From assembly GCA_013141505.1 (NCBI GenBank), contig JABFQX010000003.1, positions 1 to 60,394 of the forward strand: a stretch of DNA of 60,394 bases, in the 5' to 3' direction. This document shows, in pieces, positions 8,713 through 17,485 of this stretch; within the stretch, counting starts at the first letter, position 1; each line of letters opens with the position of its first letter. The DNA comes from Methyloglobulus sp. Lineage in GTDB: Bacteria; Pseudomonadota; Gammaproteobacteria; Methylococcales; Methylomonadaceae. The notes under the pieces were generated by a model. That model ran no database searches, was not told the origin of the DNA, and was given only the letters and a program-made list of their open reading frames with translations. A program made the position numbers and the translations under genes.

Positions 8713-9876
8713 TTAAGGGTTTATTGCAATTGCCGTTTCCAAATAGTCGATTTTTTTCCTAAAGTCTTGTTCACTGTCGGCGTAAGTATAGGCAATACGC
8801 TGGAAGTCTTCGTGGATTTCATGAAACGCATCGATCATATCAGGGTCAAAGTGCGTACCTCGGCTTTCTAAAATAATATTTACTGCTTTATCGTGCGGTA
8901 CGGCGGGCTTGTAAACAAGCCGACGTATTAGGGCATCATAAACGTCGGCTATGGCCGCAATTCTTGCTGGAATAGGAATATTATTTCCGGCAAGACCTTC
9001 AGGATAACCAGTGCCATCCCATTTTTCATGATGGCTGTAGATGATTTCTTTGGCAAACTTTAGAATCGGTATTTCAATCCCGAAGTCACGCTCGGTTTGG
9101 AGGATAACATTTAGACCCAAGTGTGTATGGTTTTTTACAATTTCAAATTCTTCAGGCGTTAAGCGACCAGGTTTAAGCAGAATACGATCAGGAATGCCCA
9201 CATTGCCAATATCATGTAAAGGTGCGGTCATAAACAACATTTCAATGGTGTTGTCATCGTTGAGAAAATCAGAGAAACGGGGATGGTCGCGTAATTTCTC
9301 AGCCAAAGCCTTGACATAATGTTGGTTGCGCCAAATGTGATTCCCGGTAATATGCTCACGGGCTCCCGATAAATACCCCATCGCATAGATTGCTGCATAT
9401 TGGGTCACCATCAAATTTGTTGTGCGCTCCTGTATTTTGCTCTCAAGGAGGTGGCTTTGACTGTCCGGGAAAGCCTTTAACTTTTTGTTTTCCAGATGCG
9501 TTTTAACGCGGGCCAATAGAGTAGCAGCGCTAATTGGCTTAGTGATGTAATCCTCTGCACCCACTTCAAAAACATAATCATCATCCGATAATTCATTTTT
9601 CTCTACAAGAAACAGGATTGGTATGTCACGGGTATTAGGGTTTGCTTTAAATTGTTTACAAATTTCGTAGCTGTCTTCTTTAGGCAGGGTGATATTAAGT
9701 AAGATAATATCCGGTGGACTCAATTGTGCGATTTTGAGCGCTTTCTTTCCATCTTCAGCAATTTCAACCGTTTTATAATGACTTTGCAGCAAGTCACTGA
9801 TCAAAGACAGATTATCGGAATCATCATCAACCACAAGAATTGTCGCATCAATCATGGATGAGTGTTCGTTTGCCAT
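8713..9876 (-). CDS. HD-GYP response regulator with degenerate receiver
   Basis: 387 residues. The N-terminal receiver (about 11-130) keeps the acidic cluster DDDSD and the lysine of ITKP (K113). However, the phospho-acceptor position is Asn (N61 in DIILLNITLP), and the usual Thr/Ser switch position is not conserved (ILFLVEK). The HD-GYP phosphodiesterase domain is intact, with H221-D222 in HDIGNVGIPD and HHEKWDGTGYPEGLAG. HD-GYP proteins hydrolyse c-di-GMP to GMP. With Asn at the acceptor it probably does not use aspartyl phosphorylation and may be controlled by protein contacts. It sits between the partner-switching trio upstream and the GGDEF/EAL gene downstream. AGAGG precedes the ATG. 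Confidence 0.9.
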   Translation of the reverse strand: MANEHSSMIDATILVVDDDSDNLSLISDLLQSHYKTVEIAEDGKKALKIAQLSPPDIILLNITLPKEDSYEICKQFKANPNTRDIPILFLVEKNELSDDDYVFEVGAEDYITKPISAATLLARVKTHLENKKLKAFPDSQSHLLESKIQERTTNLMVTQYAAIYAMGYLSGAREHITGNHIWRNQHYVKALAEKLRDHPRFSDFLNDDNTIEMLFMTAPLHDIGNVGIPDRILLKPGRLTPEEFEIVKNHTHLGLNVILQTERDFGIEIPILKFAKEIIYSHHEKWDGTGYPEGLAGNNIPIPARIAAIADVYDALIRRLVYKPAVPHDKAVNIILESRGTHFDPDMIDAFHEIHEDFQRIAYTYADSEQDFRKKIDYLETAIAINP

Positions 9877-9913
9877 AAATGTTACCTCTGAAAGCTATAG
9901 CTTTAGCGTTGGT

Positions 9914-10348
9914 TTAAGTGAGTGGAACTACAAATTTTGTCAGCGACCAGTGGTTCTTGCCATCTTCACGTCGATAATTGACTTCGTCCATGCAGCTATT
10001 AATGACGTTTAAACCAAATCCACCTTCTGGAAGGCAATCAATGTCGGATGGGTTATAGTCAAGCTCAGCGGTTAGTTTTTTTAGACATTGAGGGTCAAGT
10101 CCCTTGCCTTGATCTGTTATCTCGACAAACAAGCGGTCCTTGGAAAGCGCGTATTTGATCGTGATTTGGCGATCTTCCGAGCCGCAATAGGCATGTTCAA
10201 TACAGTTATTAACCGTTTCTACCAGCGCTTGCTCAATTTCCGAGAGCTTGTCTATAGAAAAGCTTTGACCCGCAATCTCCTTAGCACACGCGCCCACCAA
10301 AGGGACATTTTCTGGACGACTGTCAATCGTCAGTGAAACTTGGTTCAT
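9914..10348 (-). CDS. RsbW/SpoIIAB-like serine kinase (partner-switch ATPase)
   Basis: 144 residues. The ATG at 10348 overlaps the stop of the STAS gene (TAATG), which fixes the start and indicates translational coupling; a longer frame extends to 10390 but lies inside the STAS gene. The GHKL fold is shown by the N-box ETVNNCIEHAY and the G1 box DQGKGLD, with a C-terminal GGFGLNVI glycine loop. Such kinases bind a target when free, and phosphorylate and release the adjacent STAS antagonist. The target here is not evident; no sigma factor is encoded nearby. Confidence 0.88.
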   Translation of the reverse strand: MNQVSLTIDSRPENVPLVGACAKEIAGQSFSIDKLSEIEQALVETVNNCIEHAYCGSEDRQITIKYALSKDRLFVEITDQGKGLDPQCLKKLTAELDYNPSDIDCLPEGGFGLNVINSCMDEVNYRREDGKNHWSLTKFVVPLT

Positions 10349-10686
10349 TAGCTGTTGACGGCCTGTAAGGCTTGCTCCTCGGTAGAACATAACGTAAACA
10401 CCCTATCCATGCGTGTCAGTTTAAACATGGACTCAACGGGCGGCTTTAACCCCCAAATGGTGATTTTGCCTTTTGGCCCCATTAATTTCAAACAGGTCAC
10501 GAGACACCCAATACCACTACTGTCGATAAAATCAACCGCGCTCAAGTTAAAGACAATCAATCGATTTCCGCTCGCTATCAACTCGCCTACCTTATCTTTA
10601 AAACCCACCGCCAGCTTCGAATCTAGCCTTTTTTCATCTAACGACAGTGTCAACACCCCATTGACGGCTTTTGTTTGTATCTGCAT
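10348..10686 (-). CDS. STAS-domain anti-sigma-factor antagonist
   Basis: 112 residues, a complete stand-alone STAS domain. The motif VDFIDSSGIGCL carries the phosphorylatable serine (S57, with D55/S56) at the place used in SpoIIAA and RsbV. When unphosphorylated it should bind the RsbW-like kinase encoded immediately downstream, and the receiver-PP2C protein upstream should dephosphorylate it. All three genes are on one strand in that order. The arrangement resembles the HsbR-HsbA type modules of Pseudomonas, which link to c-di-GMP turnover, but that parallel is inference. Confidence 0.88.
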   Translation of the reverse strand: MQIQTKAVNGVLTLSLDEKRLDSKLAVGFKDKVGELIASGNRLIVFNLSAVDFIDSSGIGCLVTCLKLMGPKGKITIWGLKPPVESMFKLTRMDRVFTLCSTEEQALQAVNS

Positions 10687-10771
10687 ATCTCGTCCTCTCT
10701 ATTAAAAAAATAGACACTTAATTAAGTGTTAATTGATTTGTTTCGTAAACAGCAATCGCGCCTTATGTCCG

Positions 10772-11959
10772 TTATCCCATTTCTAGAATTAACATTGAAA
10801 TGTCATCTTCGTAAGAATCACAACCGCGCCAAATCCGCATCTGCTCATTAAACGCTTTTGACACTTCTTTGATAGGCCGTGCTCGATTGTCCTCAAGGTA
10901 ATCGAGCAATCGTTCTTGACCAAACATCTCTCCATTCATGTTTTCGCATTCTGTAATACCATCTGAATATAGAACCAGACGGTCACCGGGAAGATAATTC
11001 ATAACAATCGTGTCATATTCTGCATCTTCGATTAAGCCAATTGGAAAACCGCCCGTACCAATGAATTGAGCTGGCTGGCTCTGACTGATATAAATTGGGT
11101 TAGGGTGCCCGGCTTGACTTAGTTCGATGGTCTTTGCAGTCGTGTCGACCATCCCATATGCCATGGTGAAGTATAGCCAACTTTTTGTATTTGTTTGAAA
11201 TTGAGAGTTAAGTGCAGCCATGACTTTTGCCGCCGGTACAATCTGGTAATAAGGTTTCTTCGTTAACGGGCGTTTTAGCGGGCTACCTCGTTGCATTTCC
11301 GTCGTCAATAACCGAAATAAGGTAAAAGACATCATGGCTGCCGAAACCCCATGCCCAGCAACATCTAGGGAATAGAAGCCAATATGGGTTTCATCGAGAC
11401 GAAAAAAGTTGAATATATCGCCAGAAACCACCGAGGAAGGGCAAAAAAGCCAATCTATCGTTACATTGAGGTATTTTGAAGAAGACGCGGGTAATAGCTC
11501 TTCTTGCATTTTGGCAGCAGTTTGCAGGTCACGATTAATGAGGTTTTGAGCGTTCTGTAAATCGTCATTTCGATCTTGAAGCGCTTTTTCCAATGCCAGC
11601 ACCCGTTCTCCTGCCCGAATGCGTGCATGCAATTCGTCCAGTTGTACGGGCTTACGGATAAAATCATCGGCACCAGCTTCCAAGCCTTCACTTGCCGATT
11701 CTGTACCTTCCAAAGAGGTCACCAAAATAATGTAAGTGTAGCTCGGTAAGTTCAGCGCCCGTATATCTCGACATAAAGAAGGGCCGTCGCCTCCTGGCAT
11801 CACCCAATCGGTGAGGACAATCTGTATTGGTTCTTTGCGTAATAGCTGAAGTGCATCTTTGCTATTACTCGCTGAATCAACATGATAACCCCATTTACGA
11901 AGCGTCCGTTCCAACATCGTCCGTGCAAGTAACGTATCATCAACTACAAGAACACGCAT
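10772..11959 (-). CDS. Receiver-PP2C (SpoIIE-type) phosphatase
   Basis: 395 residues: a receiver domain (1-120) with phospho-acceptor D51 in LTDWVMP and K in IRKP, then a coiled coil (about 125-160), then a PP2C/SpoIIE phosphatase (about 165-395). Metal-ligand motifs are VSGDIF, SLDVAGHGVSAAMMS and LVLYSDGITE. It should dephosphorylate the STAS antagonist when its receiver is phosphorylated. The cognate kinase is not next to it; the BarA-like hybrid at 22029 and the MASE1 hybrid at 27031 are candidates. It is the first gene of the partner-switch group. Confidence 0.9.
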   Translation of the reverse strand: MRVLVVDDTLLARTMLERTLRKWGYHVDSASNSKDALQLLRKEPIQIVLTDWVMPGGDGPSLCRDIRALNLPSYTYIILVTSLEGTESASEGLEAGADDFIRKPVQLDELHARIRAGERVLALEKALQDRNDDLQNAQNLINRDLQTAAKMQEELLPASSSKYLNVTIDWLFCPSSVVSGDIFNFFRLDETHIGFYSLDVAGHGVSAAMMSFTLFRLLTTEMQRGSPLKRPLTKKPYYQIVPAAKVMAALNSQFQTNTKSWLYFTMAYGMVDTTAKTIELSQAGHPNPIYISQSQPAQFIGTGGFPIGLIEDAEYDTIVMNYLPGDRLVLYSDGITECENMNGEMFGQERLLDYLEDNRARPIKEVSKAFNEQMRIWRGCDSYEDDISMLILEMG

Positions 11960-12164
11960 AAACCTCTACCATTTGAATTTCTCTAAGCATTGAGTGTAAC
12001 AAAAAACCTCTGGAGACTGCCCCTTGTTATGCAGTTCACACAATTATTCTGGTATGAAAATCAGATATCAAAATAATCCAGCCAATACATTAATTGTTAA
12101 AAATAATTTGAGCTTGGCCGAATATATCCTGCAATGCCATACAACACCTCAAGGAAGTATCCAC

Positions 12165-13889
12165 TCAAAATGCCCAACTCCAAGCCAGTGTTACCGCACC
12201 ATTTTCTGTAAAATTAAAGCTATTGCCCTGACTTGAATCAAAAATCGGGTTACTGCCCCAATTGTCATAGGTCAAAGAAAAAGTAAACGGATGCCAATCG
12301 GAATAACCAAAACTGTAAGACCAATCCAAACCACCAGCACTGACCAGTGATTTTGACAAGCTGGCACGTACAAACCAGTGTTCGATAGGCGACCACATCC
12401 AGGTGGTAGAAATACTTGCACCACCTGCAAGAGGGACATTAATGGCTGCCGAACCGCTCAGATGGTATGGTTTTAAAAAATCGGCCACGAATTTGTAACC
12501 AAAGCTCGCCACCGCACCTTTTAGCGGGTCATCACCGGGGTAAATCGGCCCCCAATTATTGAGTTGGGCAGAAAAAGTACCTGGATGGTGGTCATCATAG
12601 CCTAGCCCCCAAGAATAGCTGAATTTGCCCGAATTGGGCAGATAAGTGTAGTTGATCCCTCCGCGCACAAAATAATAAGACAGCGGTTTCCAACTGGCGT
12701 TGGTGCCAACAGACATTTGACCCGTCAATTTGGCGCGGTGATAAAAATTCCCAGCAATCCCTAAGCCATCTTCAGGGGGCAAGGGTAATGGCGGCCCCGC
12801 ATTAGAATTGCCCGAAGGTATAGACGGTGAAATAACAGGTTCTTCCCCTTCAATGGGTAATTTGTATTTTTTTAAGGGTATTTCCAGCACGATCTTTTCA
12901 ATTTCATCAGACCAAGCAGATTTTTTTTGTTTTAATTTTGGTTTTAGTCGCGGTTTCGGCTTTTCTTGCCTGGGCTTTACATCGATCAACTGATTTTCTA
13001 ACGCCACCACTGGCGTATTGATTATGCTCTCCACTACTGGTGGCTCTGGCTTAACATAAGGCTTGTTAACCGGGCGGATTGGCTTGTCTTGCACCCAATG
13101 GGTTACCTTTTTCTTGATTGGCTCAATCTCTTTTTTGGGTGGCAATACTGGCTGGGGATTGCAATGCTGCTGCCATGAAAACGGGTATTTTTTCCCTGGC
13201 TCCATTACTTCACTTAAATGTAATGCTCCTGTATAGGACGGATTGTCTGATTTACTAGGCCATACGTTAAAATCAGGGTGCGAAAAACATTGGTTTTGCA
13301 GACGGTGAATTAAATCTTGTAATTCACGAGAATACAAATTCGATGACTTCAGTAATTCTGGCGAATATCGGTTTTTGAATCTATGTCCAAGTAAACCCCA
13401 AATACCAAAGCCCTGTTTATTAGCCGGAAAAGGCCCTATCGCTTCGCTTTTTATGACTTCATTTTGGTTTGAAAAATGTAAATCAGCTAAGTCGCCGTCA
13501 TTGATGATTTCACAATAATTCCACAGTAATGCGATACGTTCAGCTTTCTCTTGTAACCGAGGATACTGTTGTATAGTTTGATAGAGGACTTGCAATAAAA
13601 TATCAACGGTTGCTGCGTATAGCTCAACATTTTGCCCACCGGTCAGATTTTCATCAGGAATACCGAAAGGTTTTGGTGGCGACTCGGAAAGTTTTTTCAG
13701 CACCTCAGACGCTTGTTGTTCCGAATTAGCGCAATGCAAATCTTGAGCTAACCCTAACAATGCAGATTGTCGAGCATTCGCCTTGGTAGGTAATGCTGTC
13801 AGAATTAACAAAAAGAAGAGCATCCTACCAATATTAAAGCACTTTGGAATCATCCATGCTTTAAATGTCGATGCCGAACGGATAGCCAC
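12165..13889 (-). CDS. Predicted outer-membrane barrel protein of the polysaccharide locus
   Basis: 574 residues. A hydrophobic signal segment ends near TKANA (about residue 39). The mature protein has a helical part (about 40-230), a Lys/Pro-rich linker (about 240-350) and an aromatic-rich C-terminal part (383-574) ending in AWSWAF; a terminal Phe is typical of outer-membrane barrels. The C-terminal part is an internal duplication: about 383-472 resembles 473-560, both with YxFVR followed by YS(W/F)GxGYxDxHPxTFSxxxxNWG. The reading frame starts with GTG, but ATGs at 13853 or 13826 are possible. As last gene of the GT2/DUF3131 locus it is the natural candidate for the export pore, analogous in role to BcsC or AlgE. 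I recognise no named family. Confidence 0.6.
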   Translation of the reverse strand: MAIRSASTFKAWMIPKCFNIGRMLFFLLILTALPTKANARQSALLGLAQDLHCANSEQQASEVLKKLSESPPKPFGIPDENLTGGQNVELYAATVDILLQVLYQTIQQYPRLQEKAERIALLWNYCEIINDGDLADLHFSNQNEVIKSEAIGPFPANKQGFGIWGLLGHRFKNRYSPELLKSSNLYSRELQDLIHRLQNQCFSHPDFNVWPSKSDNPSYTGALHLSEVMEPGKKYPFSWQQHCNPQPVLPPKKEIEPIKKKVTHWVQDKPIRPVNKPYVKPEPPVVESIINTPVVALENQLIDVKPRQEKPKPRLKPKLKQKKSAWSDEIEKIVLEIPLKKYKLPIEGEEPVISPSIPSGNSNAGPPLPLPPEDGLGIAGNFYHRAKLTGQMSVGTNASWKPLSYYFVRGGINYTYLPNSGKFSYSWGLGYDDHHPGTFSAQLNNWGPIYPGDDPLKGAVASFGYKFVADFLKPYHLSGSAAINVPLAGGASISTTWMWSPIEHWFVRASLSKSLVSAGGLDWSYSFGYSDWHPFTFSLTYDNWGSNPIFDSSQGNSFNFTENGAVTLAWSWAF

Positions 13890-13939
13890 CTCATAGGCTT
13901 AGATCTGAAAATTACAATTTTAAACGACAATATAGTTTT

Positions 13940-15418
13940 TTAAGGTTGAGTGGTTTTTTTGTACTGGATTGTCTTGCCAGCTTTGGCAAGCACCCGGTTT
14001 AGCGGCCCATATTTCTTGTACAACATTGTGGTCAAAATGATGCCGTTCGTATTGCAGGTGAAAACGTCGTTATAACCTTGACCCTTTTCATAGATGCCGG
14101 AAAACCAGCCTCGTTCAGGATCATATGCAGTGCTGATCGAATTTAGCATTTCCTGGCTATACTCGTCGTCTGGGTAAAGATAAGCCAACGCCAATGCCGC
14201 TTTGGTCGATACTGTTTTAAGCTCTTCCATATCCTTGCCGGTATCGGTTATTGCGTTCCAAGGAGATCCTGCCGCAAAAATCGTGTTGTAAACGAACCTC
14301 GGTTTCCGGTCGATATTATCTTCGGAAACAGCTGTAACCTTTCCTGTTCTGAGCCATCGCTGTTTTTGAACGTCATAAATGTTCTTAGTCAACGGTTCAT
14401 TTTCGTCATCATAGCCGTGTTCAAAAACATCCATGACATACGATTCAGTTACTACATAATTGTAAGCACCGTATTTTCTCGGATCGCGACTGTCATACGC
14501 GATAGCCACATCGTAAATATTGGTGATGGCTTTAAACTCGTTGTTATATGTCGAAGAGATTTTTTGGTCAAATCCGATCATCTTAAACACTTTGCCCGCA
14601 TACTGCTCATATCCCAAACGGCCTTCTTGCAAGAAGCGAATTTCTTGGGTTACTGGGTCGGCAGCCATACCGTACATCTGACCGTCTTTGATGAGCTGGT
14701 TCAAATCCCAACGCAGCATGACATTTTGTGCCGAAATCGCATGTTTAGGATGCGTCCCAGCCAAGATATTAAGCCACGAGATCATCCTCGCCAAATCCAA
14801 GGCAGATACCCCTATACCTATCTCGGTAGGCCGATTTTTGTAATCCACCATCGTTCCCTTAAGGGTATCATAAACCTTGTTCGGCGCTATATTTTGAAAT
14901 AGTTTAAGTTCGTACAAACTGCCTAGCATCAAAATGATCCGGTCATCAAAGTCCTTTTCAGAAATAAACCCTAAATCATAGGCAGCAATCGTCGCGCCCA
15001 AAGCTGAACCCGTATCCCACATGGTGGTAGAAGGGTATTTATCCGCAGCGTTAACCAAACCGGTTGCTGATTGATAGTTGTTCTCAAAGAATTTCCAAGC
15101 GATCCGCGCTCTTTCTATATCTTGTTCATCCAGCGATTTGATGGGAAGAAGATATTCCGTTACGGATTTCTGATACACAGGTGTTAATAATATTTTTGAA
15201 TTGGAGTTGGCGGAAACACTGCTGGATGCTGGCTGATCGCTTGTGATTTTTGCCAATAATACGATAACTACGGCAAGCAAGGTACCGAGTGCCAAAGCGG
15301 TTAAAGTATCCACCAAACGTGGGGTTAGGTTTAAAGACATCTTGCTTTCTCCAGCGTCATCAATGTTCGATTTCGGCTTGTTGTTTAAATCATGATTCTT
15401 GTCGTTGGTCTCAGGCAT
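13940..15418 (-). CDS. DUF3131 family protein, copy B (membrane-anchored)
   Basis: 492 residues. A hydrophilic, Asn/Lys-rich N-terminus of about 33 residues precedes one membrane helix (about 34-58), and the rest is probably periplasmic. The DUF3131 core runs from about 100 to 480 with ATGLVNAADKYPSTTMWDTGS, GRLGYEQYAGK, VVTESYVMD, TAVSEDNI, GWFSGIYE and CNTNGII. The same blocks appear in copy A at 16093. Family function is unestablished. The helical repeats with conserved Trp/Asp/Glu/Asn resemble (alpha/alpha)-barrel glycan-acting enzymes, so a role in trimming or guiding the nascent glucan is inferred. It starts six bases after the coiled-coil gene. Confidence 0.78.
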   Translation of the reverse strand: MPETNDKNHDLNNKPKSNIDDAGESKMSLNLTPRLVDTLTALALGTLLAVVIVLLAKITSDQPASSSVSANSNSKILLTPVYQKSVTEYLLPIKSLDEQDIERARIAWKFFENNYQSATGLVNAADKYPSTTMWDTGSALGATIAAYDLGFISEKDFDDRIILMLGSLYELKLFQNIAPNKVYDTLKGTMVDYKNRPTEIGIGVSALDLARMISWLNILAGTHPKHAISAQNVMLRWDLNQLIKDGQMYGMAADPVTQEIRFLQEGRLGYEQYAGKVFKMIGFDQKISSTYNNEFKAITNIYDVAIAYDSRDPRKYGAYNYVVTESYVMDVFEHGYDDENEPLTKNIYDVQKQRWLRTGKVTAVSEDNIDRKPRFVYNTIFAAGSPWNAITDTGKDMEELKTVSTKAALALAYLYPDDEYSQEMLNSISTAYDPERGWFSGIYEKGQGYNDVFTCNTNGIILTTMLYKKYGPLNRVLAKAGKTIQYKKTTQP

Positions 15419-15424
15419 AGCGTT

Positions 15425-15958
15425 TTAAGTATCAAATTTGCTGTCAATTTTTTGTAGAACGGTTTTTATAGCCAGCGATATTTTTGAGGTATCCACCGTT
15501 TTGTCGCCTTGATTCCATTTACCAATGATAAGATCCAGCGGCCCCATCAGGGCACGCAGGTCTGCCTGATAGGTTGGCAGAGTATCTCCAGCTTGCCATA
15601 GAGTTTTCTTCACCGATTTGAGCACATCAACGGCCGCATTAATATCACCTTGCTGTTTTTTCGCATCGGCATCTGACAAATTTTTCACGCTGGTACGCAA
15701 GGAATCAACGGCTATTTTACCTTTGTCTTCCTGTGGCGGCTTAGGCGGTGCACTGTCTTTCCCGAGCTTACTGATATCCGCCTGCAATTTGGTCAACAAC
15801 TCGGTTTGCTTATCAAATTTTTCTTGCAACAAATTGAAGCTGGCTTGCACCTCCTCTACATTTGCGCTCAGTCTGGGCAAATGCCGATCGATGACTATAA
15901 CTAAATAGCCCGTCAATACGACCATTGCTACTAGGATTGATTCGTACCAAATTTTCAT
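15425..15958 (-). CDS. Hypothetical membrane-anchored coiled-coil protein
   Basis: 177 residues: an N-terminal membrane helix (about 6-26), then heptad-like sequence (about 30-70), a Pro/Lys break (APPKPPQEDKGK) and an alpha-helical C-terminal half. No enzymatic motif is seen. It is placed between the two DUF3131 genes, six bases before copy B, so a structural or scaffolding role in the same envelope complex is the simplest reading. I cannot assign a family. Confidence 0.65.
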   Translation of the reverse strand: MKIWYESILVAMVVLTGYLVIVIDRHLPRLSANVEEVQASFNLLQEKFDKQTELLTKLQADISKLGKDSAPPKPPQEDKGKIAVDSLRTSVKNLSDADAKKQQGDINAAVDVLKSVKKTLWQAGDTLPTYQADLRALMGPLDLIIGKWNQGDKTVDTSKISLAIKTVLQKIDSKFDT

Positions 15959-16092
15959 CGTTAAAAATAGTCATCCTGCAATTGAAAAGATTAACGGGAT
16001 TTTTGTAAAAAAATAAATTCAACCCGTTATCACAATAGGTTTAACTAAAACTGAGCTTTGACTGGGGTTAATGCTAGATTATATAACCCAAT

Positions 16093-17457
16093 CTATTTGC
16101 TTTTTTTGACGGACTGCTCAGTTTCGACAACGGGATAAACCGCCAACAACCGTCCAAATTTCTTGAAACATAAGGCCTCCAGTATGATGGCATTGGTATT
16201 GCCAGTTATCGCCTCATTGGTTTTTTTCAAGACCTCATAATAACCTGAGTACCAACCTTTTGCGGGGTCATAAAGACTTTTAACTGCACCCAACAATTTT
16301 TCCCGATAAGGGGTTTGATAAAGGATGCTCCAGCCAATGGCAGCCTTGGTGCTGATGGTTTTAAATTGCGTTGCATCTTCGCCTTTCTCGCCAATGGCAT
16401 TCCAGGATTTTCCGTCGGTATAAACCGTGTTGTACACGAAATAAGGGTCGTCTTTGATGTTGTCTTCGCTGACAGCCGTTACCATCCCAGTATCTTGATA
16501 ACGCGCTTCTTGCGCTTTGAATACACGATAGGCAAATTCTTTGGACACATAATCCCAACCGTACTCCAGCCCATCCAAGATGTAAGATTCGCTGACAACA
16601 TAGTTATGGGCATGAAATTTTTCAGGATCGCGTTTATCTATTGGAATTTGAATACCATAAATATCGACGTAGCTTAGATAATCTTTATAGTTACTGGACT
16701 TGCTGACATCTAAACCCAGTAGATTAAAAGATTTCGCGCTGTATTCCTCATAACCTAAACGACCTTCCTGCACATAAATCGTTTTATTATTTGAAGGGTC
16801 AACCGTAGCGCCATGCAATTCACCATTGATCAAAATTTTAGGCAACTGCCATTTGGTGACAATGTCCCTAACTTCTGGGATAAATTTGGTGTAATTCCAG
16901 CTAATAATGTTCAGTGGAACCAAAATACGCCCGACATCGATTGCCGACCAGCCTACTCCGCGGTCAGTCACATTATTTTTATAGTCCGCCATTTGCAGAC
17001 TAATGGTGTTGTATGACTTATTGGGGAGTTGACCGTCGAACAAGGTTAAATTACCCAACGTTTTTAATGCCTTGCCTAGTTTTTCTTCGAATTCTTTGTT
17101 GTCGATAATTTGTAGGCGCTGCGCTGCAATCAACGCCATCAAATAAGAGGCGGTATCCCACATTGAAGTTGCGGGATATTCGTCTACCGAATTGACCAAG
17201 CCGGTTTCTTTTTGATAGTTATTACGGAAATAAGTCCAGGCAATTTTGCCCCATTCCAATTCTTCAGGGCTTAGGTCGCCATGGATTGGTTCCGGTATGC
17301 CTTCGGATAAAATAATTTCAACCTGGTTTGCACTATCTGCGTTTTTGGCTTGTAGTTCAAGCCCATCTAAGTAAAAGATCAGGCCAAACGAAGCAAAAAG
17401 CCCGAGTATAAAAATTATATGGCTGCGGGCGTTGATAAGTCCCTGAATAAATGTCAT
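16093..17457 (-). CDS. DUF3131 family protein, copy A (membrane-anchored)
   Basis: 454 residues with an N-terminal membrane helix (about 12-31) and a periplasmic DUF3131 core. Motifs parallel copy B: ETGLVNSVDEYPATSMWDT, GRLGYEEYSAK, VVSESYILD, TAVSEDNI, GWYSGYYE and GNTNAII. It is encoded 28 bp after the GT2 synthase, so the two are cotranscribed. Tandem paralogues suggest two successive or paired steps on the polymer made by the synthase. A 134-bp gap with weak hairpins separates it from the following trio. Catalytic residues are not established for the family. Confidence 0.78.
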   Translation of the reverse strand: MTFIQGLINARSHIIFILGLFASFGLIFYLDGLELQAKNADSANQVEIILSEGIPEPIHGDLSPEELEWGKIAWTYFRNNYQKETGLVNSVDEYPATSMWDTASYLMALIAAQRLQIIDNKEFEEKLGKALKTLGNLTLFDGQLPNKSYNTISLQMADYKNNVTDRGVGWSAIDVGRILVPLNIISWNYTKFIPEVRDIVTKWQLPKILINGELHGATVDPSNNKTIYVQEGRLGYEEYSAKSFNLLGLDVSKSSNYKDYLSYVDIYGIQIPIDKRDPEKFHAHNYVVSESYILDGLEYGWDYVSKEFAYRVFKAQEARYQDTGMVTAVSEDNIKDDPYFVYNTVYTDGKSWNAIGEKGEDATQFKTISTKAAIGWSILYQTPYREKLLGAVKSLYDPAKGWYSGYYEVLKKTNEAITGNTNAIILEALCFKKFGRLLAVYPVVETEQSVKKSK

Positions 17458-17485
17458 TGCTTGTTTCCTCGTTTATTACGCATTT

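Noticed and set aside
15959-16092. Possible terminator hairpins between DUF3131 copy A and the coiled-coil gene
   Set aside because: Arms of only six bases with long loops and no clear T-run on the minus strand.
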